Source of the DNA: CAYVUB01 sp964454675
Lineage (GTDB): Bacteria > Bacteroidota > Bacteroidia > Flavobacteriales > Flavobacteriaceae
Assembly (NCBI GenBank): GCA_964454675.1
Contig: CAYVUB010000046.1
Span: 1-12,873 of the forward strand
Length of the DNA stretch: 12,873 nt
Direction of reading: 5' to 3'
Part shown: positions 6,059 through 11,895 of the stretch, in pieces
Layout of the letters: each line of letters starts with the position of its first letter
Numbering within the stretch: the first letter of the stretch is position 1
The notes under the pieces: generated by a model
The model's input: only the letters and a program-made list of their open reading frames with translations
Database searches by the model: none
What the model was told of the DNA's origin: nothing
Made by a program: the position numbers and the translations under genes

Positions 6059-7360
6059 CTAAACAACCTCAGCATACAAATCAAAATCTGCCGCTTCTGT
6101 GATTTTAACTGTGGTAAATTCGCCCGTTTTTAAATACACTTTTGTTGCATCAATTAATACTTCATTGTCCACATCGGGCGAGTCAAACTCGGTACGACCC
6201 ACAAAGTAAGCTCCTTCTTTTCTGTCGATAACCACTTTAAAGGTTTTACCAATTTTCTCTTGGTTCAACTCCCACGAAATTTGCGATTGCAGTTCCATAA
6301 TCTCATTGGCACGTTGCTGCTTCACATCTTCCGGCACATCATCTTCCAAATTATAAGCGTGCGTATTTTCTTCGTGGCTATAAGTAAAACATCCCAAACG
6401 TTCAAAACGCATCTCACGAACCCATTCTTTCAGGGTTTGAAAATCATCTTCCGTTTCGCCAGGATACCCAACAATCAAGGTGGTACGGATGGTCATATTG
6501 GGTACTATATTTCTAAATTCCTGAATAAGTCTGGTTGTTTTTTCTTTCGTTGTACCACGACGCATACTTTTCAAAATACTATCGGAAATATGCTGCAACG
6601 GAATATCCAGATAATTACAGATTTTTGCTTCTCTGTTCATCACATCAAGCACATCCATCGGGAAACCTGTCGGGAATGCGTAATGCAAACGTATCCATTC
6701 AATGCCATCTACTTTTACCAAGGCTTCTAACAATTCGGCAAGGTTACGCTTTTTGTATAAATCGAGTCCGTAATAGGTTAAATCCTGAGCAATCAATATC
6801 AACTCTTTCACGCCATTGGCCGCCAGTTTTTCGGCTTCGGTGACCAAATGTTCAATAGGTGTGCTTTTATGTTTGCCCCGCATCAACGGAATAGCACAAA
6901 AACTACACGGACGGTCGCAACCTTCGGCGATTTTTAGGTAAGCGTAATTTTTTGGTGTGGTGGTTAAACGTTCGCCAATGAGTTCGTGCTTATAATCGGC
7001 TCCCAAGGCTTTCAGCAAACTTGGCAGCTCGGTAGTGCCAAAATAGGCATCCACATTCGGAATTTCCTTTTGTAAATCCGGTTTGTAACGCTCACTCAAG
7101 CATCCGGTAACGAACACTTTATCTACTTCGCCATCTTCTTTCTTTTGCATAAATTCCAAAATGGTATTGATGCTTTCTTCTTTGGCATTGTTGATAAATC
7201 CGCAGGTATTAATCACTACAATATTGCCGTCTTCTTCATGCACTACATCTTTCCCACCGGCTTTTAATTGTCCCATCAACACTTCGCTGTCATAGACATT
7301 TTTGCTGCAACCTAAGGTAACAACGTTGATTTTGTTTTTCTTTAGTGATTTGGTTCTCAT
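6059..7360 (-). CDS. rimO: Ribosomal protein S12 methylthiotransferase RimO
   Basis: RimO is a radical SAM enzyme that adds a methylthio group to a conserved aspartate of ribosomal protein S12. The 433-residue length fits the family. The N-terminal MTTase domain has the three cysteines for its own iron-sulfur cluster: C18 (TLGCSKN), C53 (NTCGF) and C87 (TGCLSERY). The radical SAM cluster motif is C148-x3-C152-x2-C155 (GCDRPCSFC). A C-terminal TRAM domain (about 370-433) binds RNA or substrate. TLGCSKNVYDSE and the MRTTLIVGYPGE-like segment separate RimO from MiaB. I chose the ATG at 7358-7360. A TTG ten codons upstream would add residues encoded by a hairpin repeat. The leader carries that hairpin only four bases from the ATG. 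A promoter-like TATCTTTG lies at 7445-7452. Confidence 0.96.
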   Translation of the reverse strand: MRTKSLKKNKINVVTLGCSKNVYDSEVLMGQLKAGGKDVVHEEDGNIVVINTCGFINNAKEESINTILEFMQKKEDGEVDKVFVTGCLSERYKPDLQKEIPNVDAYFGTTELPSLLKALGADYKHELIGERLTTTPKNYAYLKIAEGCDRPCSFCAIPLMRGKHKSTPIEHLVTEAEKLAANGVKELILIAQDLTYYGLDLYKKRNLAELLEALVKVDGIEWIRLHYAFPTGFPMDVLDVMNREAKICNYLDIPLQHISDSILKSMRRGTTKEKTTRLIQEFRNIVPNMTIRTTLIVGYPGETEDDFQTLKEWVREMRFERLGCFTYSHEENTHAYNLEDDVPEDVKQQRANEIMELQSQISWELNQEKIGKTFKVVIDRKEGAYFVGRTEFDSPDVDNEVLIDATKVYLKTGEFTTVKITEAADFDLYAEVV

Positions 7361-7364
7361 ATTT

Positions 7365-7407
7365 ATTTCCCATCTTTCGACTCCGCTCAAGATAAACTCG
7401 TGGAAAT
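7365..7407. repeat. Hairpin repeat, copy 2, in the rimO leader (loop TCGACTCCGCTC)
   Basis: Outer arms ATTTCC (7365-7370) and GGAAAT (7402-7407) pair and are the same six bases as in copy 1. Inner arms ATCTT (7372-7376) and AAGAT (7389-7393) pair perfectly around the loop at 7377-7388. The inner arms differ in sequence from copies 1 and 3 but remain complementary. The hairpin lies four bases upstream of the rimO ATG and inside the predicted 5' UTR. Confidence 0.75.
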
Positions 7408-7444
7408 CTTTTTAAGTTTATGCGAAATTCTAATTTTAAGTGTG

Positions 7445-7474
7445 CAAAGATACAGAATGATTTACGAATTACAA
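7445..7474 (-). promoter_or_regulatory. Candidate rimO promoter
   Basis: On the minus strand a TTG (7472-7474) is followed after 19 bases by TATCTTTG (7445-7452), which fits the Bacteroidota consensus of TTTG, 19-21 bases, TAnnTTTG except for the first T of the -33 box. It predicts a leader of about 75-80 bases for rimO. Part of the promoter overlaps the repeat relic at 7459-7476. Confidence 0.5.
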
Positions 7475-7524
7475 TTAGGTATTAGGTGTTGGGTGCTTAG
7501 TTTTGTGAATTAACGATTTACGAT
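7459..7524. repeat. Repeat-relic cluster in the rimO/ftsY gap
   Basis: GATTTACGAATTACAATT at 7459-7476 matches 4192-4209 except for one base, and AACGATTTACGATT appears at 7510-7524. Between them is a short ATTAGGT-type imperfect tandem (TTAGGTATTAGGTGTTGGG, about 7475-7493). The 227-base gap between rimO and ftsY holds these relics, the rimO promoter and the rimO leader hairpin, and no further gene. Confidence 0.55.
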
Positions 7525-7587
7525 TGTTGGAAATGAAATATGCTTCACAATTCCAAATCAATAGATTTTCTGCCTATTGAGAAATCT

Positions 7588-8541
7588 TTACTTAAAAAAC
7601 GAATCTACAAACTCGTATTTATTGAATACCTGAAGATGTTCTATACCTTCGCCAACACCAATGTATTTTACCGGAATTTGAAACTGGTCACTTATGCCAA
7701 TCACGACGCCACCTTTGGCAGTTCCGTCAAGTTTTGTGATGGCTAATGAGGTAACATCGGTAGCTGCGGTAAATTGTTTGGCTTGCTCAAAAGCATTTTG
7801 CCCTGTTGAGCCGTCGAGTACCAATAATACTTCATGAGGCGCATCCGGGACTACTTTTTGCATCACGCGTTTTACTTTGGTCAACTCGTTCATAAGATTG
7901 ACTTTATTGTGCAATCGTCCTGCAGTATCGATAATCACCACATCGGCATTATTGGTTACAGCGCTTTGCAACGTATCAAACGCTACTGATGCCGGGTCGC
8001 TACCCATAGATTGCTTAACGAGCGGCACATCTACTCTGTCTGCCCAAACTTGGAGTTGGTCGATAGCGGCAGCTCTAAAGGTGTCAGCAGCACCTAAAAC
8101 GACGTTGTAACCTTGCTTTTTAAATTGGTGTGCGAGTTTGCCAATTGTGGTTGTTTTTCCAACACCATTAACACCCACAACCATAATAACATAAGGTTTT
8201 TTATCATTTGCAACCGTAAACTCTGTTGCTTCACCGCTTTTGGTTTCGGAAAGCAAGCCGGCTATTTCTTCACGAAGAATCTGGTTAAGCTCTGAAGTAC
8301 CGAGATATTTGTCTTTTGCAACCCGTGCTTCAATGCGCTCAATAATTTTGAGGGTTGTGTTAACACCTACATCACTTGATACAAGTACTTCTTCAAGATC
8401 GTCAAGAACATCGTCATCAACTTTTGATTTTCCGGCAACAATTTTATTGAGTTTTGTAAAAAAGGATGTTTTTGAAGTTTCTAAACCTTTGTCTAAAGTT
8501 TCCTTTTTTTCTGAAGAGAATAGTTTTTTAAAAAAGCTCAT
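7588..8541 (-). CDS. ftsY: Signal recognition particle receptor FtsY
   Basis: FtsY is the SRP receptor GTPase that docks ribosome-nascent chains carrying Ffh/4.5S RNA at the inner membrane. The 317-residue protein consists of a short N-terminal basic/amphipathic segment (FFKKLF), the four-helix N domain (about 25-100) and the GTPase G domain. It lacks the long acidic A domain seen in E. coli. GTPase motifs are GVNGVGKTTT (123-132), the DTFRAAAIDQL segment (153-163), DTAGRLH (205-211), TKLDGTAKGG (269-278) and the closing GVGEGIEHLQVF. The ATG at 8539-8541 gives the typical start MSFFKKLF. It is transcribed separately from the ribosomal protein operon, whose terminator lies upstream. Its leader holds a 10-bp inverted repeat and an A/C-rich tract nearly identical to that of the FAH gene. 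Confidence 0.97.
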   Translation of the reverse strand: MSFFKKLFSSEKKETLDKGLETSKTSFFTKLNKIVAGKSKVDDDVLDDLEEVLVSSDVGVNTTLKIIERIEARVAKDKYLGTSELNQILREEIAGLLSETKSGEATEFTVANDKKPYVIMVVGVNGVGKTTTIGKLAHQFKKQGYNVVLGAADTFRAAAIDQLQVWADRVDVPLVKQSMGSDPASVAFDTLQSAVTNNADVVIIDTAGRLHNKVNLMNELTKVKRVMQKVVPDAPHEVLLVLDGSTGQNAFEQAKQFTAATDVTSLAITKLDGTAKGGVVIGISDQFQIPVKYIGVGEGIEHLQVFNKYEFVDSFFK

Positions 8542-8573
8542 TGTTGTTTGGTGTTGGTTGTTTTGTTGTTAAG
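8539..8573 (-). promoter_or_regulatory. A/C-rich translation leader of ftsY
   Basis: The 32 bases before the ftsY ATG contain almost only A and C on the coding strand (pattern CTTAACAACAAA ... CAACACC ... ACAACAATG). With the ATG included, 29 of 35 bases match the leader of the FAH gene at 11683-11717 with no gap. There is no Shine-Dalgarno sequence. An unstructured A-rich leader fits what is known of translation initiation in Bacteroidota. Confidence 0.6.
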
Positions 8574-8614
8574 CTGCCTGCTGAAAAGCCGGTCGCCCAA
8601 AACCACTATTACAA

Positions 8615-8655
8615 TTTTCCTGCCTAATTTGTTTACTGAAATTTTGGCAGGAAAA
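8615..8655. repeat. 10-bp inverted repeat in the ftsY 5' region
   Basis: TTTTCCTGCC (8615-8624) and GGCAGGAAAA (8646-8655) are perfect reverse complements separated by 21 bases. AATTT and AAATT inside can extend the stem past a small bulge. The hairpin starts about where transcription from the TATATTTG element would begin, so it may form the 5' end of the ftsY mRNA. Confidence 0.65.
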
Positions 8656-8658
8656 GTT

Positions 8659-8666
8659 CAAATATA
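8659..8666 (-). promoter_or_regulatory. Candidate -7 element of ftsY (TATATTTG)
   Basis: TATATTTG on the minus strand matches TAnnTTTG and lies between the rpm-operon terminator and ftsY, where a promoter is needed. No TTTG is present at the -33 spacing. That position falls in the terminator stem. Confidence 0.4.
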
Positions 8667-8671
8667 GACAT

Positions 8672-8701
8672 AAAAAAACTGCTTTCATAATGAAAGCAGT
8701 T
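8672..8701 (-). terminator. Intrinsic terminator of the rpmB-rpmG-DUF4295 operon
   Basis: A perfect 10-bp stem (AACTGCTTTC at 8677-8686 with GAAAGCAGTT at 8692-8701, 5-base loop) is followed in the minus-strand transcript by an uninterrupted run of seven T that includes the base of the stem. It lies 23 bases after the DUF4295 stop codon. This is the clearest intrinsic terminator in the window. Confidence 0.88.
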
Positions 8702-8724
8702 GTAAAAGATATAGAAACTATGTC

Positions 8725-8877
8725 TTATTTACTTTTTAAAAAATCATCTACAAATTCCGGTGCCATAACAGATTCTACAAATGTATATGCGCCTGTTTTA
8801 GGAGATTTTACCATTTTTATAGCTTTGGTCAATCTCTTTGAAGATGTTTGTAATGATGCAACGGTTTTCTTTGCCAT
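8725..8877 (-). CDS. DUF4295 small basic protein, probable ribosome-associated protein
   Basis: A 50-residue lysine-rich protein starting MAKKTVASLQTSSKRLTKAI and ending in VDDFLKSK. It matches the DUF4295 family of Bacteroidota, which sits after rpmG in this position. The ATG is at 8875-8877, 42 bases after rpmG, and the stop is 23 bases before the operon terminator, so it is the third gene of the rpmB-rpmG unit. Its size, charge and company suggest a ribosomal or ribosome-bound protein. As far as I recall, the Flavobacterium johnsoniae ribosome structure revealed an extra large-subunit protein named bL38, and I think this family is the likely counterpart, but I cannot verify that here. The gene is intact and is short enough to be easily missed. 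Confidence 0.88.
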   Translation of the reverse strand: MAKKTVASLQTSSKRLTKAIKMVKSPKTGAYTFVESVMAPEFVDDFLKSK

Positions 8878-8919
8878 GACGTATTATGTATTATGATAGT
8901 TATAAAAACGTATCTAAAA

Positions 8920-9102
8920 TTATTTAATTTCTTTATGAACTGTCATACGCTTAAGGATAGGATTAAATTTTTTAATCTCCATTCTGTCCGGCGTATTCTT
9001 TTTGTTTTTAGTCGTGATGTAACGAGAAGTTCCCGGCATACCGGATTCTTTATGCTCTGTACACTCTAAAATTACCTGTATTCTGTTACCTTTCTTTGCC
9101 AT
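8920..9102 (-). CDS. rpmG: 50S ribosomal protein L33
   Basis: Ribosomal protein bL33, a small component of the large subunit near the E site. The 60-residue sequence MAKKGNRIQVILECTEHK ... GTSRYITTKNKKNTPDRMEIKKFNP is typical. Only one cysteine (C14) is present, so the four-cysteine zinc ribbon of the C+ form is absent and this is a zinc-independent C- type protein. The ATG is at 9100-9102, 59 bases after rpmB. It is the middle gene of the rpmB-rpmG-DUF4295 operon and shares its promoter at 9438-9469 and terminator at 8672-8701. Confidence 0.97.
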   Translation of the reverse strand: MAKKGNRIQVILECTEHKESGMPGTSRYITTKNKKNTPDRMEIKKFNPILKRMTVHKEIK

Positions 9103-9161
9103 TGTAAAATATATTATTTGTCAATTTCCACGAAAGTAGAAATCTCATAGGTGTTGCGCTA

Positions 9162-9398
9162 TTATTTTAAAAATCCTTTAGATTTTGCATCTTTGATTGC
9201 TGCAGTAATACCAATTTTATTGATAGTTTTTAATGCAGATGTAGAAACTTTTAAAGTTACCCATTTATCTTCTTCAGGAATATAAAAACGTTTTTTGATT
9301 AAATTGGCATCAAATTTACGTTTTGTTTTATTCATCGCATGCGATACATTGTTTCCAACCATCGCTTTTTTTCCGGTAAGTTCACAAACTCTTGACAT
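9162..9398 (-). CDS. rpmB: 50S ribosomal protein L28
   Basis: Ribosomal protein bL28, a large-subunit protein required for assembly. The 78 residues begin MSRVCELTGKKAMVGNNVSHAMN, match the family length, and show the usual NKTKRKFDANLIKKRF segment and VTLKVSTSALKTI core. Only C5 is present, so it is the zinc-free C- form, consistent with the L33 next to it. The ATG is at 9396-9398. It is the first gene of the operon. A well-formed promoter lies between it and cinA, giving a short leader of roughly 35 bases. Confidence 0.97.
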   Translation of the reverse strand: MSRVCELTGKKAMVGNNVSHAMNKTKRKFDANLIKKRFYIPEEDKWVTLKVSTSALKTINKIGITAAIKDAKSKGFLK

Positions 9399-9437
9399 TC
9401 TTTTCTAACTTTAAATATGTTATTTTAAAACAGGCTG

Positions 9438-9469
9438 CAAATTTAATAAAACTTTACAATACCAGCAAA
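9438..9469 (-). promoter_or_regulatory. Promoter of the rpmB-rpmG-DUF4295 operon
   Basis: On the minus strand TTTG (9466-9469) is followed after exactly 20 bases by TAAATTTG (9438-9445). Both boxes and the spacing match the Bacteroidota primary-sigma consensus (TTTG, 19-21 bases, TAnnTTTG). The -33 box starts 9 bases after the cinA stop codon, so the operon is separately driven. Confidence 0.72.
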
Positions 9470-9478
9470 CTAATCTTG

Positions 9479-10726
9479 TTACTTTTTTAAAATTTCTTTT
9501 TGAAGCATTTCAAATGCTTTGTTTGCCGCTCTGTTTATGACTTTAACACGATGATTACCAAAGTTAAATTCTTCCGAATACACACCGTTTTTTGTAGCAA
9601 TGGCAATAACTACCGTACCTATATCTGCATCGGCATCGCCTTTTGCGGGCCCTGCATTACCGGTTGTAGCAATGGCATAATCTGTATCAAACTGATGCAA
9701 CACCGATGCTGCCATAGCTTGTGCCACTTGGTGGCTTACCACAGAATGTGTATTGATAATTTCCTTAGGAATATGCAGCAAATCTATTTTTGCCTGAGTA
9801 GCATAACTTACAATACTGCCTTTAAAATATGCCGACGCGCCTGCATTGGCTGTAAACATTTCGGCTATTTTGCCTCCGGTGCAGCTTTCGGCAGTGGCAA
9901 CTGTTTTTCCTGAGTTTGCCAACTGCTGCCCTATTACGGCTTCTATAGATTCATCGGTTTCAAAACCCACAAAAATATCGGCAATCTGAGGAAGCAACAA
10001 TGCTACCTGCTTTTTCATTTCGGTTTCTACCAGTTGCTTGTCCATGGCTTTGGCTGACAAACGCAGCCTTACACGTCCCGGACTCGGCAGATAAGCGAGT
10101 TTTATAAACGGCGGCAGATTGTCTTCCCAAATTTCGATACGTTCTGCCAAGGCACTTTCGCCCAAACCATAAGTTAACAGCGTTTGATGTAATATATACG
10201 GAAATTGGAATTGCCGGCGCAGTCTCGGGATGACTTCGGTAGTAACCAAGGCTTTCATTTCAAAAGGCACGCCCGGAAGCGAAATGAAAATTTTGCCATT
10301 TTCATGAAACCACATTCCGGGTGCGGTTCCGTAGGTATTCATGAGTACCAAGGCTTTTGACGGTACTAAGGCTTGATCTTTATTGATTTGGGAAATGGGT
10401 TGGTTAACATACTTTTCAAAAAGGCTTTCGATGTTTTTTAAAACATCTTTATCTCTTATCATAATATCCCCGAAGTATTCGCACAGCGTAAGCTTGGTAA
10501 GATCGTCTTTGGTTGGACCCAAACCACCGGTAATGATAATAATATCGGCATTATCTTCGGCTTCTTTTAATGATTTGATAATATGCTGCTTGTCATCCTG
10601 CACCGATGTTATCTGATATACCGATACGCCTGCTTTATTGAGCTGTTGGGCTATAAATGCTGAATTGGTATCGACAACCTGACCTATGAGAATCTCATCG
10701 CCAATGGTAATAATTTCAGCTTGCAT
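9479..10726 (-). CDS. cinA: CinA family protein (MoaB-like domain plus nicotinamide-nucleotide amidase domain)
   Basis: A 415-residue two-domain CinA. The N-terminal MoaB/MogA-like domain (COG1058) runs to about residue 170 with EIITIGDEILIGQVVDTN and TGGLGPTKDDLT (66-77). After a linker domain, the C-terminal CinA amidase domain starts near 262 with ATAESCTGG (277-285), GSIVSYATQAK and TTGNAGPAKGDADADIGTV (354-372). In characterised homologues the C-terminal domain deamidates nicotinamide mononucleotide and the N-terminal one can act as an ADP-ribose pyrophosphatase, which points to NAD salvage. The old name, competence/damage-inducible protein, comes from streptococci and need not apply. 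The ATG at 10724-10726 comes 6 bases after the Hpt gene, so it is in one operon with FAH and Hpt. All motifs look intact. Confidence 0.95.
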   Translation of the reverse strand: MQAEIITIGDEILIGQVVDTNSAFIAQQLNKAGVSVYQITSVQDDKQHIIKSLKEAEDNADIIIITGGLGPTKDDLTKLTLCEYFGDIMIRDKDVLKNIESLFEKYVNQPISQINKDQALVPSKALVLMNTYGTAPGMWFHENGKIFISLPGVPFEMKALVTTEVIPRLRRQFQFPYILHQTLLTYGLGESALAERIEIWEDNLPPFIKLAYLPSPGRVRLRLSAKAMDKQLVETEMKKQVALLLPQIADIFVGFETDESIEAVIGQQLANSGKTVATAESCTGGKIAEMFTANAGASAYFKGSIVSYATQAKIDLLHIPKEIINTHSVVSHQVAQAMAASVLHQFDTDYAIATTGNAGPAKGDADADIGTVVIAIATKNGVYSEEFNFGNHRVKVINRAANKAFEMLQKEILKK

Positions 10727-10732
10727 TATATA

Positions 10733-11074
10733 TTAAAGATTAAAATCGGTTTTAATTTCTTCGGTGGCTTTTTCGACAGCGGCAAGAACGAGTTCGAGTT
10801 CTTTTGAAATATCTTCGCCGCGTTTTTCAAATTTTCCCCAATCTTGTACGACAATTAAATCTTGCAGCACACCAAGCTCAAACAAATCTATTGTAGGCTT
10901 CATCTTGTGTGCCGCCTGATAAGCGGTATAATAATCGTTTACGGCAACTGCGGCTTTAAGTCTTTCGGCATCTTCGGGCACTTCTTCAAGAAAAGCGGCC
11001 GCTAAAGCCATGACAAAATCTTCGTCATTATCGGCCAATTCACGAACTCTGAATAGTTTGTAATGTTGTTCCAT
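10733..11074 (-). CDS. Stand-alone Hpt (histidine phosphotransfer) domain protein
   Basis: A 113-residue, mostly helical acidic protein whose only domain is an Hpt four-helix bundle. The presumed phospho-accepting residue is H56 in YQAAHKMKPTIDLFELG. H and the following K are where the HxxK motif needs them. The usual Gly after that Lys is Pro here (HKMKPT instead of HxxKG), so phosphotransfer is likely but unproven. Hpt proteins relay phosphate between hybrid histidine kinases and response regulators; no kinase or regulator is nearby. The ATG overlaps the stop codon of the FAH gene by one base (TAATG), and cinA starts 6 bases after its stop. That makes it part of a three-gene operon with metabolic enzymes, an odd setting for a signalling protein. 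Confidence 0.85.
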   Translation of the reverse strand: MEQHYKLFRVRELADNDEDFVMALAAAFLEEVPEDAERLKAAVAVNDYYTAYQAAHKMKPTIDLFELGVLQDLIVVQDWGKFEKRGEDISKELELVLAAVEKATEEIKTDFNL

Positions 11075-11685
11075 TATTTAATTGTTAGGGTTAATACCTC
11101 CCGGTTTTCAATAAAACCCTTAAGTTGGTCGTTGGGTTCTACTTTGCTCACACCGGCAGGCGTTCCCGTAAAGATAATATCTCCAATCTTTAAAGTAAAA
11201 TATTTTGACACATATTCGATAATGTCATCAATTTTCCACATCATGTGGCTGGTATTGCCTTTTTGGACTTCTATATTATTTTTATGAAGTGAGAAATTAA
11301 TGTCATCTATATTTTTGAAGTTTGATTTAGGAAACCAATTGCCAATAACGGCAGCACCATCAAAGGCTTTGGCTTTTTCCCAAGGCAATCCTTTTGCTTT
11401 TAACTGTTCTTGCAAATCACGTGCCGTGAAGTCGATACCGAGACCTATTTCATCATAATATTTATGGGCGAATTTTTTATCGATATACTTCCCTACTCTG
11501 GTAATTTTGACCAAAATTTCCACTTCGTGATGCACATCATTGGAAAATTCGGGGATAAAAAAGGGTTGGTTTTTTAATAAAATGGCGGTATCCGGCTTTA
11601 AGAACACAACGGGTTCGGTAGGTTTTTCGTTTGCCAATTCTTTGATATGCTCTGTGTAGTTACGCCCTATGCAGATGAGTTTCAT
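11074..11685 (-). CDS. Fumarylacetoacetate hydrolase family protein
   Basis: A 203-residue single-domain FAH superfamily protein, close in size to YcgM and FAHD1, which act as acylpyruvases or oxaloacetate decarboxylases rather than as true tyrosine-pathway fumarylacetoacetases. The metal-binding carboxylates are visible as E54 and E56 in HHEVEILV and D85 in GLGIDFTARDLQ. The loop TGTPAGVSKV (173-182) and the start MKLICIGRNYTEHIKEL are typical. The substrate cannot be read from sequence. The ATG is at 11683-11685, preceded by an A/C-rich leader. Its stop codon shares one base with the Hpt start. No tyrosine-degradation genes are close. I see no consensus TAnnTTTG promoter upstream. Confidence 0.93.
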   Translation of the reverse strand: MKLICIGRNYTEHIKELANEKPTEPVVFLKPDTAILLKNQPFFIPEFSNDVHHEVEILVKITRVGKYIDKKFAHKYYDEIGLGIDFTARDLQEQLKAKGLPWEKAKAFDGAAVIGNWFPKSNFKNIDDINFSLHKNNIEVQKGNTSHMMWKIDDIIEYVSKYFTLKIGDIIFTGTPAGVSKVEPNDQLKGFIENREVLTLTIK

Positions 11686-11742
11686 TGTTGTGAGGTGTTG
11701 AGTTGTTTGTTGTTAAGTCGTGGGTTCGTTGATTCGCTGATT
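11683..11742 (-). promoter_or_regulatory. A/C-rich leader and octamer repeats upstream of the FAH gene
   Basis: The bases before the ATG (11686-11717) follow the same A/C-rich pattern as the ftsY leader, with 29 of 35 bases identical over 11683-11717. Just upstream are three imperfect octamers, CGTGGGTT, CGTTGATT and CGCTGATT (11719-11742, plus strand). The rest of this gap is AT-rich with no recognisable promoter. Confidence 0.55.
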
Positions 11743-11825
11743 TGATGTATTATTGCTTAAATAAGTTTAGTTGGATAAAGTTAGGGAAATTATAAAATAT
11801 TATGCTTTATACTTTCTTTTAATTC

Positions 11826-11851
11826 TCACGCAAAGTCGCTAAGGCGCAAAG
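11826..11851. repeat. CACGCAAAG / GGCGCAAAG intergenic repeat relic
   Basis: The plus strand reads CTCACGCAAAGTCGCTAAGG and continues GCGCAAAG, an imperfect duplication of a CGCAAAG unit. Comparable sequences are scattered in intergenic DNA of Bacteroidota. The 210-base gap between the exonuclease and FAH genes contains only this, copy B of the ACTG repeat, and the FAH leader. Confidence 0.5.
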
Positions 11852-11862
11852 CTTAACGCATT

Positions 11863-11892
11863 TACTGAAAACTGTGACTGCGACTGAAAACT
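11863..11892. repeat. ACTG-unit tandem repeat, copy B
   Basis: A second copy of the element at 4332-4361, with 27 of 30 bases identical (units ACTGAAA, ACTGTG, ACTGCG, ACTGAAA). It ends 3 bases before the exonuclease stop codon on the map, so it lies immediately downstream of that gene in the transcript. Confidence 0.7.
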
Positions 11893-11895
11893 CAT

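Noticed and set aside
6260..6730. Longest plus-strand open frame (156 codons), antisense to rimO
   Set aside because: Composition is that of a reverse-complement shadow, rich in F, H and I, and rimO is clearly the coding frame.
7361..7390. Upstream TTG start for rimO
   Set aside because: The added residues come from the hairpin repeat, and the family start fits the ATG at 7358-7360.
7540..7746. Plus-strand open frame of 68 codons at the 3' end of ftsY
   Set aside because: Mostly antisense to ftsY, no family resemblance, no promoter. The same judgement applies to all plus-strand frames in the window.
9438..9478. Terminator for cinA in the cinA-rpmB gap
   Set aside because: No stem of useful length followed by a T-run on the minus strand; the gap is taken up by the rpmB promoter.
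10733..11685. FAH-Hpt-cinA as a new signalling-metabolic system
   Set aside because: The gene order is tight, but each gene is a common family member and I recall similar order in other flavobacteria. The evidence supports an operon, not a new system.
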